Source: an uncultured Alphaproteobacteria bacterium (GTDB lineage: Bacteria > Pseudomonadota > Alphaproteobacteria > HIMB59). Taken from it: DNA of 64,000 bases. Of this stretch, positions 13,803 through 24,627 are shown one piece after another. Position 1 is the stretch's first letter. Each line of letters starts with the position of its first letter. The stretch spans positions 30,739-94,738 of the forward strand of contig CABZNL010000004.1 of NCBI GenBank assembly GCA_902527045.1, given 5' to 3'. The notes below the pieces were generated by a model, which saw only the letters and a list, made by a program, of their open reading frames with translations, had not been told where the DNA came from and did not search any database. The position numbers and the translations under genes were made by a program.

Positions 13803-14703
13803 TTAGGTATATACTTATATTTTCAATTGAATCTTTAGGGAAGCTTTTTTTATAGTTTATTCTCAGATTAAGTTGGCTAAATTTTTGGTTATTCCACCAT
13901 GTAAACTGTCTTTTGATATACCTTTTGGTATTTTTTATACCTAGGTAGATAGCCTCGTCTAAACTCATTTTGTTTCTAATACATGATAATAATTCAGGCA
14001 GACCATGGGCTTTATATAGAGTTTTAGATATTTTTTTATTTTCATAGAGGGATTTCACCTCCTCTAAAGCACCATTATTGATCATTTGTTGAAATCTTAA
14101 CTCTGCTTTTTCATATAGATCTTTTTTAGGTTTTGTGACTTGTATTACGAGGGGATTAGGAGTGATTGCAACTTTATTGCCATAATTATTTTCCATCGTA
14201 TCGTTGTGTTCCAAACAAAAAGCTAAACGACTCAATAACCTTTGTTTGTCTTTAGGGAAGATTTTTTCTTTATAATATTTTTCTAAAATGTTTAAACAAT
14301 AGTCTGGACCTTTACTTAAAAATAAATCCTCTGCATCTTTTTTAAATTTTTGACTGATTGATGGCATCTCTGATAATCCCTCTATTAGAGATTGAATATA
14401 AAATCCTGTACCTCCAACAAAAACAGGTGTCTTATTTCTACTTTGAATATTTTTAATTACTTGTTTAACATCATCAATCCAGTGATTGACTGAGTATTCT
14501 TTGTTATTGATGTGTCCGTAGAGATGATGAGGGACTATCTTTAATTCTTTCTCAGTGGGTCTATTTGATAAGATTTTTAATTGTTTATATACCTGAATAC
14601 TGTCAGCGTTGATAATTTCTATATCTATTAACTTTGATAATTCATAAGTGTAATCATTTTTACCTGAGCAAGTAGGACCTACAACAAAAAGGAACTTATT
14701 CAA
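13792..14703 (-). CDS. miaA: tRNA dimethylallyltransferase
   Basis: VVGPTCSGKNDYTYELSK, NADSIQVYK, RYIKRQFTWW. Confidence 0.94.
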   Translation of the reverse strand: MNKFLFVVGPTCSGKNDYTYELSKLIDIEIINADSIQVYKQLKILSNRPTEKELKIVPHHLYGHINNKEYSVNHWIDDVKQVIKNIQSRNKTPVFVGGTGFYIQSLIEGLSEMPSISQKFKKDAEDLFLSKGPDYCLNILEKYYKEKIFPKDKQRLLSRLAFCLEHNDTMENNYGNKVAITPNPLVIQVTKPKKDLYEKAELRFQQMINNGALEEVKSLYENKKISKTLYKAHGLPELLSCIRNKMSLDEAIYLGIKNTKRYIKRQFTWWNNQKFSQLNLRINYKKSFPKDSIENISIYLNGQ

Positions 14704-16084
14704 TAACGAATGGGTTAATTAACCAAAATTCATTACCGTCTCTAATGACTCTTAACAGTAATTTATCTCGATTTAATTTGATACTGTTTTCAATAATTGA
14801 TTGAAAAGAGCTAATATCCTTAATTTTTTCACTTGAAACTTGAATAATTACGTCATTGATTAATAAATTTTCGTTTTTATCACCAACTTCTCTGACCAAA
14901 ATACCTGAGGTTTTTGAGTCTAATCCTAAATTGTTTATAGCTTCACTTGTCAATTCTTCGACAGTAATATCTAGTTCATCAAGATATACTCCCTCATTTT
15001 TAGCAAGTTTACCAGCTTCTTCTAATTCACCAACCTTAACATCAATATCTATAATCTCTCCATTTCTCCAAACTTTTACCACAACTTGACTTCCAATGGG
15101 CGTTTCAGCAACAACTTTTGGTAAATCCTTAAATGATGAAATTTTTTGATTGTTAAACTCAATTATAATATCCCCTGCCTGTATGTTTGAAAGGGCTGCT
15201 GGGCTATTAGGTTCAACAGAAGCTACAAAAGCTCCATCTGTTGAGTCATAACCCAAGCTATCAGAAAATTCTTGAGTTAAATCTTGAATTTGTACACCAA
15301 GTCTTCCTCTTTTTGCTTGGCCAAATGTAATTATTTGTTCAACAATCAATTTTGCTGTTTTAGATGGAATTGAAAAACCCAAGCCAACACTTCCTCCTGT
15401 TTGGGAGATAATCATTGAATTAATTCCGATCACTTCTCCATCTAAATTAAATAATGGTCCACCAGAGTTGCCTCTATTGATAGCTGCATCAGTTTGTATG
15501 AAGTCAACATATGGTCCACCGCCGATATCTCTGTTAATGGAAGAAATAATTCCTGAGGTGACAGTACCACCTAAACCAAGGGGGTTGCCAATCGCTAAAA
15601 CTATATCACCAACTCTTGAAACATCTGAGTCGCCCCAATTTAGGCTTTGAATATTAACAGATGAAGGATCGATTTTTAACACCGCAATGTCAGTCTTAGG
15701 ATCAGTTCCAACAAGTTCTGCTGAGATTTCATCAATTCCATTATTAAAAATTACAGTAATTTGATCTGCACCACTTATTACATGATTATTTGTCACTACA
15801 TAACCTTCGTCATTGATAATAAATCCAGATCCAAGACCAGTTAAATTTTCACGTTTAGGCATTTGATTACCAAAAAAATCATCAAACATATCATTGAATG
15901 GATGTCCTTCTGGTAGTTCAGGTAATTGACTAGTTTTTCTCTCTACTGTTTGGCTGGTCGCTATACTAACAACTGAGGGTAACAGCTCATCTACTAAGTC
16001 AGCATATCCTCTTTCAAATTGTGCAAAAGTAGTATTTGTTAGAAAAAGTAAATTGAAAAGAGATAAAAAGATGAGTCTTTTCAT
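14696..16084 (-). CDS. degP: Do/DegP-family periplasmic serine protease
   Basis: Signal peptide, GSGFIINDEGYVVTNNHVI, TDIAVLKI, GNSGGPLFN, two PDZ-like regions. Confidence 0.92.
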   Translation of the reverse strand: MKRLIFLSLFNLLFLTNTTFAQFERGYADLVDELLPSVVSIATSQTVERKTSQLPELPEGHPFNDMFDDFFGNQMPKRENLTGLGSGFIINDEGYVVTNNHVISGADQITVIFNNGIDEISAELVGTDPKTDIAVLKIDPSSVNIQSLNWGDSDVSRVGDIVLAIGNPLGLGGTVTSGIISSINRDIGGGPYVDFIQTDAAINRGNSGGPLFNLDGEVIGINSMIISQTGGSVGLGFSIPSKTAKLIVEQIITFGQAKRGRLGVQIQDLTQEFSDSLGYDSTDGAFVASVEPNSPAALSNIQAGDIIIEFNNQKISSFKDLPKVVAETPIGSQVVVKVWRNGEIIDIDVKVGELEEAGKLAKNEGVYLDELDITVEELTSEAINNLGLDSKTSGILVREVGDKNENLLINDVIIQVSSEKIKDISSFQSIIENSIKLNRDKLLLRVIRDGNEFWLINPFVIE

Positions 16085-16099
16085 TAATATTTGATAGTT

Positions 16100-16969
16100 T
16101 TAGTTTGAACCCTCAGAATTTTCAAAGTATTCAAAGAAATCACTATCAGGTGATATAACCATAGTAGTTGTTCCATCTTTAAAAGTATCTGAATAAGCTT
16201 CCATAGACCTAATAAACTCAAAAAACTCTGGATCTTTTGCAAAAGCATCATTTAGGATTTGGTTTCTTGCTGCTTCTCCTTCACCTTTTAAAATATTAGA
16301 TTGCTTTTCAGCTTCTGCAATTATTTCAATTTTCTGTCTATCTGCAGTCGCTTTAATTTTTTGCGATATCTCTTGACCTTCAGCTCTTAAAAGGTTGGCT
16401 TCTCTTTCCCTCTCTGTTCTCATTCTATCAAAAACATTAGATTGAACTTCAGGGGTCAATTCGGTTCTTTTTAGTCTTAAATCAACAATTTCAATTCCAA
16501 AATTATCTTGGTCTTCACGAACGTTTTCAAAAATCTCAGCCATAATTTTTTCACGATCATCAGATAATAAGTCGTTTAATTGATACTGGGCAATCACACC
16601 TCTAACTGATGAGTTCACTATTCTTCCCAAACGATCATTTAACGCTAATTCAGTTCTTGTGGTTTGAAAAAACTTCAAAGGATCTTTGATCATATATCTT
16701 ACAATAGAGTCAACTACGATACGCTTTTGATCTCGTAAAATTACTTCTTCTTGAGCTGGATCTAGGTTTAAAACTCGACTATCGTAATAAACAACATTTT
16801 GTATGAAGGGTAGTTTAAACTTTAAACCAGGTGTTTGATGTACAGCACGAGGCTCACCAAATTGTAAAACTATTACTTGTTTTGTTTGATCTACAACAAA
16901 GAAAAAACCTGATGCAAATAAAATAAAAAAGAAAGACAATCCGACGATTACGTAATTTCTCATTTTCAT
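16100..16969 (-). CDS. hflC: HflC protease modulator
   Basis: SPFH protein adjacent to hflK. Confidence 0.93.
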   Translation of the reverse strand: MKMRNYVIVGLSFFFILFASGFFFVVDQTKQVIVLQFGEPRAVHQTPGLKFKLPFIQNVVYYDSRVLNLDPAQEEVILRDQKRIVVDSIVRYMIKDPLKFFQTTRTELALNDRLGRIVNSSVRGVIAQYQLNDLLSDDREKIMAEIFENVREDQDNFGIEIVDLRLKRTELTPEVQSNVFDRMRTEREREANLLRAEGQEISQKIKATADRQKIEIIAEAEKQSNILKGEGEAARNQILNDAFAKDPEFFEFIRSMEAYSDTFKDGTTTMVISPDSDFFEYFENSEGSN

Positions 16970-18066
16970 TGGCTATCCCCTTGTTTATTTTTATTTAATT
17001 CGTTTAATGGCAGATAAGGAACAACACCATTTCCAGAGTTTTGATCGATCATTATCTTACTAGATCCTGAAAGAACATCCCTAAGAGTTTCTAGGTAAAT
17101 TCTCTTCTTAGTTGTTTCTTTAGACTGCTCGTAGGTATCTAGCACTTGAAGAAATCTACTTGATTCACCCTCAGCTTGTTTAATTAATTTGTTTCTATAA
17201 CCCTCTGCTTCTTGAAGAATTTTTTCAGCTTCACCTCTAGCTTCTGGAACAATTCTGTTACTATAGGCTTCTGCCTGATTGACAGTTCTCTCTTTATCCT
17301 GTCTTGCTTTTTGAACATCATCAAAAGCATCAATAACTTCTCTTGGGGGATTAACATCTTGTAATTGAATAGACTGGATTAATATTCCGACTTCATACTC
17401 GTCTAAGAGTTCTTGGAGCAAAGAACGTGAGTCTCTTTCAACAGACTGTCTAGATACAGTAAGAAGGCCTTCAAGGTTTGTTTGTCCTACAACTTCCCTA
17501 AGAACACTCTCAGAAATTACTTTTACGGTTTCCTCAGGATCCCTTAAATTAAATAAAAACTGACCAGCATCTTTAATTCTATAAAGAACGGTATAGTCTA
17601 AATCCGAAATATTTTGATCAGATGTGAGCATCATGCTTTCTTCAAGAACATCTCTAGTAGAATTACCACTTGATCTAAAACCAACATTAATTTTTCTAAT
17701 TGCCTCTACTTTTGGTGTTAGAACTTTTCCGATAGGTGTAGGAAAGAAGTAATGAAGTCCAGGGTCAGTTGTACTTTCGTTCCACTTACCAAATAATAAT
17801 TCAACTCCTTGCTCATCAGGTTCAACTCTGTAAAAACCAGTTGCCAACCAAATCACAAAAGCGATTAAAATTAAAAATGAGACACCCTTAAACCCACCTT
17901 TAAAAGGCATTTTAAATTTATATTTATTTTTTAGGTCTTTAAGAAGATCATCTATTGAATCGTTGTTTCCACCAGAAAAACCTCCACCAGACCCTCTATT
18001 ATTATTTCCTGAAGAGGAACCCCATGGACCATCAAGTGCGAAAATTTTGAATTTGTTTTTGTTCAC
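16966..18066 (-). CDS. hflK: HflK protease modulator
   Basis: Gly/Asn-rich N-terminus plus SPFH domain; adjacent to hflC. Confidence 0.93.
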   Translation of the reverse strand: MNKNKFKIFALDGPWGSSSGNNNRGSGGGFSGGNNDSIDDLLKDLKNKYKFKMPFKGGFKGVSFLILIAFVIWLATGFYRVEPDEQGVELLFGKWNESTTDPGLHYFFPTPIGKVLTPKVEAIRKINVGFRSSGNSTRDVLEESMMLTSDQNISDLDYTVLYRIKDAGQFLFNLRDPEETVKVISESVLREVVGQTNLEGLLTVSRQSVERDSRSLLQELLDEYEVGILIQSIQLQDVNPPREVIDAFDDVQKARQDKERTVNQAEAYSNRIVPEARGEAEKILQEAEGYRNKLIKQAEGESSRFLQVLDTYEQSKETTKKRIYLETLRDVLSGSSKIMIDQNSGNGVVPYLPLNELNKNKQGDSQ

Positions 18067-18092
18067 GATACAATATATGTAGTGTTTAATAG

Positions 18093-18839
18093 ATGAATAT
18101 CAAGACTTGTTTTGGAATTTCAAGTTGTAAAGGTGGCGTTGGTAAATCCACTGTGGCTTGCAATATCGCTATAACTTTAGCGAACCAAGGATACAAAGTT
18201 GGCCTTTTAGACGCAGACATATATGGACCTAGTGTCCCAACATTACTTGGCATCGGAGATAAGGAACCCAAAGTTGAAGATGGGAAGTTTTTGCCCTTTA
18301 AAGTATTTGGGATAAAGGCGATGTCGATAGGCTTTCTAGTCAATGAAGAACAAGCAATTGTTTGGCGAGGACCAATGTTAGCGAAAGGGCTTGATGGTCT
18401 TATTAATAAGACAATATGGGGTGATTTAGACTATTTAATTGTTGATTTTCCACCTGGTACTGGAGATGTGCAAATATCCATGTCTCAAAAACTAAAACTG
18501 GATGGAACTCTTATTATTACAACTCCCCAACTGTTATCACTAAAAGATGTCATTAGAGGTATCAATATGTTTATCAAGGTGGGTGTTCCAATACTTGGTG
18601 TAGTAGAAAACATGTCTTATTTAGAAGAACAAAATAAAAAAAAATATATTTTTGGTGAATCAAAGACCAAGTCTTTGTTACTAAAAGAAAATATAAATTT
18701 AATTGAAGAGCTTCCTTTTAATTTAAATGTCCCTAAAAGTTGTGATGACGGAAAGCCCTATTGTTTTGATTATAAAGACGACTATTCTTTAAAATTTGAA
18801 AATATTACAAACGCAATTACAAAAAAATTTCAAAGTTAA
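18093..18839 (+). CDS. mrp: Mrp/ApbC-type P-loop Fe-S carrier ATPase without N-terminal DUF59 domain
   Basis: CKGGVGKSTVACNIA, LLDADIYGPSVP, FPPGTGDVQIS. Confidence 0.9.
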   Translation: MNIKTCFGISSCKGGVGKSTVACNIAITLANQGYKVGLLDADIYGPSVPTLLGIGDKEPKVEDGKFLPFKVFGIKAMSIGFLVNEEQAIVWRGPMLAKGLDGLINKTIWGDLDYLIVDFPPGTGDVQISMSQKLKLDGTLIITTPQLLSLKDVIRGINMFIKVGVPILGVVENMSYLEEQNKKKYIFGESKTKSLLLKENINLIEELPFNLNVPKSCDDGKPYCFDYKDDYSLKFENITNAITKKFQS

Positions 18840-19762
18840 GATAGTTTAATATTAAACTTTACCTCTAACTCTCTTAGCTCTCTTGGGGATAGCTTGTAAT
18901 TAGACTTCTTAATTTTTTTATTTGCTAATTTATCTTTAACAATTTTTAAAGCCTCCTTAGAGAGTTGGAATGAGTCTGAACGGTAATCTTCGAAAGCTTC
19001 GTATGTTAAAGGTACCCACTTTTTCAATATTTCAACCATTTTTTCAGCATAAATTTGAATTTCATACTGAGCATGACTATCTGCTCTTAATCTTAAAAAG
19101 TGCATGAGATTATGTAGGTCTACCTTCCAATACCATTGAGTGTAATAATTTAATGGGAGAGTTGTTCGAGCTAATTCTCTCGCTAGTCCCTCCCCTTCAA
19201 CATATTCGTCGTTATTCAAAAGTTTACCATTAAGCAAATTTTGATAATCGTCATAAAGTTGCTCCGAATTCTTTTGAATTAAATCTTGAGCCTGCTTTGC
19301 AAATTTTTTATCTAAAGTATTTGATCTTCCTTGTTTGTTTGTAGTCGATTGAGATCCTAGTTGATCCATTTCTGGAACATAAAATTCTTTATCTAGTACT
19401 GAGTATCTTGCAGAGTATTCATTTACATTTGCAGTTCTGTGTCTAATCCATTGTCTTGCAACAAAAATAGGAAGTTTGATATGAAATTTAATTTCACACA
19501 TCTCAAAGGGAGTTGTATGCCAATGACTAAGTAAATACCTAATGAGACCCCTGTCTTCACGTAATTTTTTTGTTCCTTCTCCATAAGATACTCTTGCCGC
19601 TTGGACAATAGACTGATCAGTTCCCATATAGTCAATAACTCTAATAAAGCCATGGTCTAATATAGGTATTTGCTTATATAATATTTTTTCTAGAGCAGAC
19701 GATGTAGCTCTGGTGGTTTTAAAATCTTTGAATATTGGCACTTTAGTGATTTTTTTCTTCAT
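18836..19762 (-). CDS. thyX: FAD-dependent thymidylate synthase
   Basis: RQWIRHRTANVNEYSARYS (ThyX RHRxxSxxExSxR-type motif). Confidence 0.95.
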   Translation of the reverse strand: MKKKITKVPIFKDFKTTRATSSALEKILYKQIPILDHGFIRVIDYMGTDQSIVQAARVSYGEGTKKLREDRGLIRYLLSHWHTTPFEMCEIKFHIKLPIFVARQWIRHRTANVNEYSARYSVLDKEFYVPEMDQLGSQSTTNKQGRSNTLDKKFAKQAQDLIQKNSEQLYDDYQNLLNGKLLNNDEYVEGEGLARELARTTLPLNYYTQWYWKVDLHNLMHFLRLRADSHAQYEIQIYAEKMVEILKKWVPLTYEAFEDYRSDSFQLSKEALKIVKDKLANKKIKKSNYKLSPRELRELEVKFNIKLS

Positions 19763-19804
19763 AGATGTTTAAAGGATTCATTTATTAGACTATATTATCT
19801 TAGT

Positions 19805-20070
19805 TGTTTATCAACTATAGCAATAAACGCTGTATGTAATAGGTGTATCGGACTCGGGGGCGGTACCCGACACCTCCACCATAAAATTTTTATGGGGGTG
19901 ATATAGGTTTGACGTGCTCTGAAGGATATAGTTTTTGCTCGTTGTAAGCGTTTCTTCGATATAGAAACTTAAAATAATTGCTAACGATAATGAATTAGCA
20001 CTCGCTGCTTAATATAATTAGGTAAGCGCGGCTTTGGGGCGGCCGGGCAACAGAACGCCCCTCTTATTAA
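19805..20070 (+). ncRNA. ssrA: tmRNA, circularly permuted (two-piece alphaproteobacterial type); tag ANDNELALAA*
   Basis: T-arm and 3' CCA (TCGGG-GGCGGTA-CCCGA-CACCTCCACCA, CCA at 19879-19881) lie upstream of the 5' acceptor strand GGGGGTGATATAGGTTTGACG (from 19894). GGGGGTG pairs with CACCTCC. Tag reading frame 19980-20012 gct aac gat aat gaa tta gca ctc gct gct taa. Outer boundaries approximate. Confidence 0.95.
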
Positions 20071-20082
20071 ATTTGTAATCTT

Positions 20083-20274
20083 TTATAGAGTAATTTTGTA
20101 TGTCCTGGAGTCTTTCTGATCACTGATATCAATTATGTTAAATTTACTTGTTTTTTCTATCTTTACGCCTTTAGAAGTAACAAATGATTTCATTTTTTTT
20201 ACTTCACCCTCTGACATTTTTCTTTGATATTTAAGTGTATGACTTTTGGAACCAATTTTAAAAATAGTTTTCAT
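20083..20274 (-). CDS. small hypothetical protein (63 aa, basic)
   Basis: ORF only. Confidence 0.5.
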   Translation of the reverse strand: MKTIFKIGSKSHTLKYQRKMSEGEVKKMKSFVTSKGVKIEKTSKFNIIDISDQKDSRTYKITL

Positions 20275-20423
20275 ATATTTATTACGATTTAAATTAGATT
20301 ATTAGATGATAAACGATAATTTATATCAAAAATATTTTATTAAAATTAAATATGATTTTTTAACATAATATTGAAATTAAAATATTTTAAATCATAATAG
20401 AGAGAAATAAGGAGGAATTTTTT

Positions 20424-20723
20424 ATGGAAAAAATGATGTTAGCTATTGGTAAATTTAAAGAGGGTGAAGGTAAATTTGAAAAATTTATGGCTTTTTTTCA
20501 ATCTGAAGAGGGGATGGCAATGAGGAAAGCTGCAGCACATGTCGAAAAAACAGTTCCTGGAATTTTGCCTGATAAGAGCGGAATTATGTTTAAAGTTCAT
20601 GTTCATAATGAAGAGGAAATGATGGGAATCGTTAAAGGAACCAATCCTGTAATGAAACCTATTTACGATGAATGTATTCAAAGTATAGAATTATTTGAAT
20701 TAACTTCAGTCGATATTACGTAA
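20424..20723 (+). CDS. hypothetical protein, possible small alpha/beta-barrel fold
   Basis: ORF with strong SD-like AAGGAGGA upstream. Confidence 0.7.
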   Translation: MEKMMLAIGKFKEGEGKFEKFMAFFQSEEGMAMRKAAAHVEKTVPGILPDKSGIMFKVHVHNEEEMMGIVKGTNPVMKPIYDECIQSIELFELTSVDIT

Positions 20724-20733
20724 AAAGGATGAT

Positions 20734-21084
20734 TTGATGGGAATAGAAATAAAAGATTTCAATAATCCAGATGATCAAAATAACAACTTTAATAATGCAA
20801 CTGTAGATGTTGTTAAGGTTGGTGATCAAAGAATGATGAGGATCACTGCTAAGCCTGGTTGGAAGTGGTCAAATGATGTAAAGCCACATGTTGGCACAGA
20901 AAGTTGTCAAACAAAACATTTAGGTTATATTGCATCTGGTTCTGTTTGTGTACGTATGGATGATGGAACAGAAGCAACTTACTCTTCAGGTCAAGCTTAC
21001 TCAATTGATCCAGGTCATGACGGATGGGTAGTCGGTAATGAAACTGCTGTTATGATAGAGTTTCATGGAGCTTGGGGAGAATAA
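20734..21084 (+). CDS. cupin-domain protein
   Basis: TKHLGYIASGSVCVRMDDGTEATYSSGQAYSIDPGHDGWVVGNE cupin-like repeat. Confidence 0.75.
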   Translation: MMGIEIKDFNNPDDQNNNFNNATVDVVKVGDQRMMRITAKPGWKWSNDVKPHVGTESCQTKHLGYIASGSVCVRMDDGTEATYSSGQAYSIDPGHDGWVVGNETAVMIEFHGAWGE

Positions 21085-21112
21085 CTGAGATTAATAATTT
21101 AAGGAGAAATAA

Positions 21113-21436
21113 ATGTCTTTATTAGAAAAATACAACGAAGTTTTTATGAACAAAGATGAAGCTGGAATGAATGAGGTGCTTCATGATGATTACAAGTTCA
21201 CAATGCATGCTTCAGGAAATGTTTTAAGTAAGCAAGATGTCATAAAGTGGGCAATGAGCGATGATATCAATAGAGAAAAAGTTCGAATTATTTATGAAAA
21301 TGATGAAATTGGAATTGAACATTCTTTTGTGACTTTTTCAGATGGAAATAAACAAGCTGTGATGGCCGTGTTCACTTTTAAAGATGGTAAAATTTTCTCT
21401 TTAGAAACAGGTGCCACCAATATGCCAAAAGCTTAA
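21113..21436 (+). CDS. SnoaL/NTF2-like protein
   Basis: YNEVFMNKDEAGMNEVLHDDYKFTMHASG; AAGGAGA upstream. Confidence 0.7.
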   Translation: MSLLEKYNEVFMNKDEAGMNEVLHDDYKFTMHASGNVLSKQDVIKWAMSDDINREKVRIIYENDEIGIEHSFVTFSDGNKQAVMAVFTFKDGKIFSLETGATNMPKA

Positions 21437-21804
21437 TCAATAAATTTTAAAAGGTCCGGTTTAAAATAATTCGGGCCTTTCATTACTTTTCCAGAGTCAT
21501 TATAAATAGGTTTTCCGTCTTCACCTAATTTGCTCATGTTGGAGTTTTGGACTTCATCAAAGCATTTATCTAAATCAATACCAAAAGCATGGCCAGCTCC
21601 ATAAGTAACATAAAGTATGTCCGTTAATGCATCAGCTACCTCAAGTAAGTTTTTATCATTCATTGCTTGGGTTAATTCCTCTAATTCTTCTTTAATAAGG
21701 TCAATTCTTAATTTGTTTGTCTTTGCATCACTTAATTCAGCTTTGTCCTTTACTTCTTGACCATAAGTATTCATGAATAACTTCACTTTTTCAAAATTTG
21801 TCAT
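21433..21804 (-). CDS. MazG-like / PRA-PH-fold nucleotide pyrophosphohydrolase
   Basis: KEELEELTQAMNDKNLLEVADALTDILYVTYGAGHAFG (EExxE...D metal-binding helix motif). Confidence 0.8.
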   Translation of the reverse strand: MTNFEKVKLFMNTYGQEVKDKAELSDAKTNKLRIDLIKEELEELTQAMNDKNLLEVADALTDILYVTYGAGHAFGIDLDKCFDEVQNSNMSKLGEDGKPIYNDSGKVMKGPNYFKPDLLKFID

Positions 21805-21880
21805 ATAGAACTCCTCTATCCTATAATAACTAATTTTTACTAGTAAAAAGAAATTATTTATAATAAGAATTATCCGCTAC

Positions 21881-21956
<76 letters not shown>

Positions 21957-21966
21957 CTTCTTAATA

Positions 21967-23094
21967 TTATTGAAGATTTAACTCATCAATTGAACGATCG
22001 TTTCTGGACCTACTCAATTCTAAAAGTCCACCCCTAGTGTAGCCATAAACATTAGTTATGCTCAAATCATCTCTAAATTCGTTTTTTAACATACCAACAA
22101 GTTTTCTAAGTGTATTTTGATCGCTTGCTACTGGGTCAATTACAACTTTTCCAGATATATTTTTTAATTTGATGAGCTTAGAAATTAATTGAATAGCCTC
22201 TCTGTTAGTATCAAATCTTTTTGCAGAACCAGTATTTACATCAATTGCAGTAAGTGCATCTGTTTTACCAATCATGATATTGCCTCCACTTGGTAGATCG
22301 TAGTTATGGCCAATCAAATAATCAATTTTCTCTCCTAAATTAAACACTTCTTCAATTTGTTCATTTGACATTTCTTCACATAAATTTGCAAAAGTTGAAT
22401 CTAGCTTTTCATCCCAGTTTTTAACTCTTTCAAATCGATCATTATCACTAAAAATAATTTGATCGGTGTTTTTGTCTGAGTAATCACAAACAAAATTTTG
22501 ATCAAAGTAGGTATTTTGAAAAACAAGGCCCTCTTCGCTTAATTCTTTTGCATTTAACTCAATCTCTTTCCATTGATTATTTAAATCATTCAACTCTGAT
22601 TGAGCTATTTCAATATTTTCTGGAATAAGATTGTGTCTGGCTATTAGTCCCACTTCAGACTCGCTTAAAGCATCCATAATTTTATCTTGTTGATTTGTAT
22701 CTAAGTTTTTTCTAGTTCTTCTACTTAAAATAATTTCATCACCATAAGGCAACAAATTTATAAATTTTCCTGTTAGAATCACGTTGTTTGTGAAAAGATG
22801 GACTTTATCTTTGGATCCTATGCTTCTAACTTGAAGTAATAATGATTGTCCTTCATGTGCTTTATCCCCATTGGGAAAGTTAATTCTTTTAAAAAAACCT
22901 CTCTGGTCTCCGCTGCCATAAGAGACAAAAGCTCCACTATCGTTGGGTAAAATTTCTGAAATTTTTACTTTATAGATATCACCGATTTGAACATCTTCGT
23001 TGGGTTGAAAGCGAATATTAACCAATTCCCCTTCATTTAGTTTAACTCCACACTTGAAATTTTTGTAGTTTGTAACAATAAGTTTTGTAGACAT
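21967..23094 (-). CDS. ribonuclease E/G family protein
   Basis: S1-like N-terminus; TDALTAIDVNTGS catalytic signature. Confidence 0.85.
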   Translation of the reverse strand: MSTKLIVTNYKNFKCGVKLNEGELVNIRFQPNEDVQIGDIYKVKISEILPNDSGAFVSYGSGDQRGFFKRINFPNGDKAHEGQSLLLQVRSIGSKDKVHLFTNNVILTGKFINLLPYGDEIILSRRTRKNLDTNQQDKIMDALSESEVGLIARHNLIPENIEIAQSELNDLNNQWKEIELNAKELSEEGLVFQNTYFDQNFVCDYSDKNTDQIIFSDNDRFERVKNWDEKLDSTFANLCEEMSNEQIEEVFNLGEKIDYLIGHNYDLPSGGNIMIGKTDALTAIDVNTGSAKRFDTNREAIQLISKLIKLKNISGKVVIDPVASDQNTLRKLVGMLKNEFRDDLSITNVYGYTRGGLLELSRSRNDRSIDELNLQ

Positions 23095-23122
23095 GGCATT
23101 ACTCCTTTTAAAAAATTATTCA

Positions 23123-23344
23123 TTAGTTCTTTGACCTAAATGTAATTCTGCCCTTAGTTAAATCATATGGTGTCATTTCAACTGTTACTCGGTCTCCTGC
23201 AAGCACTCTAATCCTATTTTTTCTCATTTTTCCAGACGTATGGGCTATGACTTCGTGGTCATTATCTAGCTTAACTTTAAACATAGCATTTGGAAGTAGC
23301 TCTGAAACTACACCTTGAAATTCTATTGCATCTTCTTTGGACAT
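23123..23344 (-). CDS. infA: translation initiation factor IF-1
   Basis: [53 protein letters not shown]. Confidence 0.97.
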   Translation of the reverse strand: MSKEDAIEFQGVVSELLPNAMFKVKLDNDHEVIAHTSGKMRKNRIRVLAGDRVTVEMTPYDLTKGRITFRSKN

Positions 23345-23355
23345 GTTGATGTATC

Positions 23356-24627
23356 TTATGTTTTGATCTTTCTAATTTCAACTGATAAAGCGTGTGCCTC
23401 TAAACCTTCTTGTCTTGCAAGATTGATTGTCGGCTTTGCAATTTTCTTAAGAGTTTTATTGCCAGACTTAATAAAAACTGTTTTTTTTGTATAATCTTCG
23501 ACGCCTAAACCAGATGCAAATTTAGCAGTTTGATCTGTAGGTAGTACATGGTTAGTTCCTATAGTATAATCTCCAAGCGCTACAGGAGATTTTTCTCCTA
23601 AAAAAACAGATCCGGCATTTATTATATTTTTTAATATATTTTTGTTAAATTTTTCGTGGATGTGGAGATGTTCTGGAGCAATAAAATTTGAAATTTCAAA
23701 TATTTCTTTTTGACTCTTAGCTAAAATTAAGTAGCAATTATTTTTAATAGATCGATCAACATTTTTTAATTTTGTCTCTTTCATTATGCTTTGAAGTTCA
23801 TTTTTTATTTTCAATAAAATACTTTTAGTTTTAGCTATAACATAGGTTTTTGCATTAGGATCATGTTCACCTTGTGCGAGAACATCATAAGCTATCCATG
23901 AGGGATTTGATTTATTATTTGCTATCACTAAAACTTCTGATGGTCCTGCTGGTAAATCTATCCCAATAAATCCAAATAATTGTTTTTTTGCTTCAGCTAC
24001 ATATTGGTTTCCAGGACCAAATACTTTATCAGCTTTTTTTATTAACTTAGTGCCAAAAGCAAACGCTGCAATCGCCTGAGCTCCACCTACATTGTAGACT
24101 TTATTTACTCCACATAAATAAGCAGCAGCTAAAGTTAGTTTTGATGTTTCACCATTTTGGGAGGGAACGCAGATCATTATATTAGGAACCTTGGCTATTT
24201 TTGCAGGTATAGCTGTCATTAAAACTGTTGAGGGATAAGACGCTAGCCCACCAGGAATGTATAAGCCAACATTTTCAATTGGATTCCATTGAATATAAAA
24301 TTTTGAGTCGATTTGATCTCTAAAGGAATATGAAAATTTTTTTTGTTTTGAGTGATAATAGTGAATTCTTTTATAGGCTAATTTAAGTGCTTTTTTACTA
24401 TCTTTTGATATAGAATTATATGCTTCCTTTAGTGTTTTTTGGCTTATTTCTATGTTATTTAAAGTTGCCTTTTTATTTTCAAACTTTCTGACATACTTTA
24501 TTAAAGCTTGATCTTTATTTTTTTTTATATCCTTTATGATATTTTTGACAGTACCACTGACTGTTGTATTTACATTTGAAGATGAGCTGAGATTTTGAAA
24601 AATCCATTTTTTACTAACAATTCTCAT
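23356..24627 (-). CDS. hisD: histidinol dehydrogenase
   Basis: [40 protein letters not shown]. Confidence 0.96.
   Translation of the reverse strand: MRIVSKKWIFQNLSSSSNVNTTVSGTVKNIIKDIKKNKDQALIKYVRKFENKKATLNNIEISQKTLKEAYNSISKDSKKALKLAYKRIHYYHSKQKKFSYSFRDQIDSKFYIQWNPIENVGLYIPGGLASYPSTVLMTAIPAKIAKVPNIMICVPSQNGETSKLTLAAAYLCGVNKVYNVGGAQAIAAFAFGTKLIKKADKVFGPGNQYVAEAKKQLFGFIGIDLPAGPSEVLVIANNKSNPSWIAYDVLAQGEHDPNAKTYVIAKTKSILLKIKNELQSIMKETKLKNVDRSIKNNCYLILAKSQKEIFEISNFIAPEHLHIHEKFNKNILKNIINAGSVFLGEKSPVALGDYTIGTNHVLPTDQTAKFASGLGVEDYTKKTVFIKSGNKTLKKIAKPTINLARQEGLEAHALSVEIRKIKT

Noticed and set aside
18086-18343. Minus-strand 85-aa ORF over mrp
   Set aside because: Antisense shadow of mrp, whose P-loop and motifs are clear.
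19423-19653. Minus-strand 76-aa ORF within thyX
   Set aside because: Alternative frame of thyX on the same strand; no own features.
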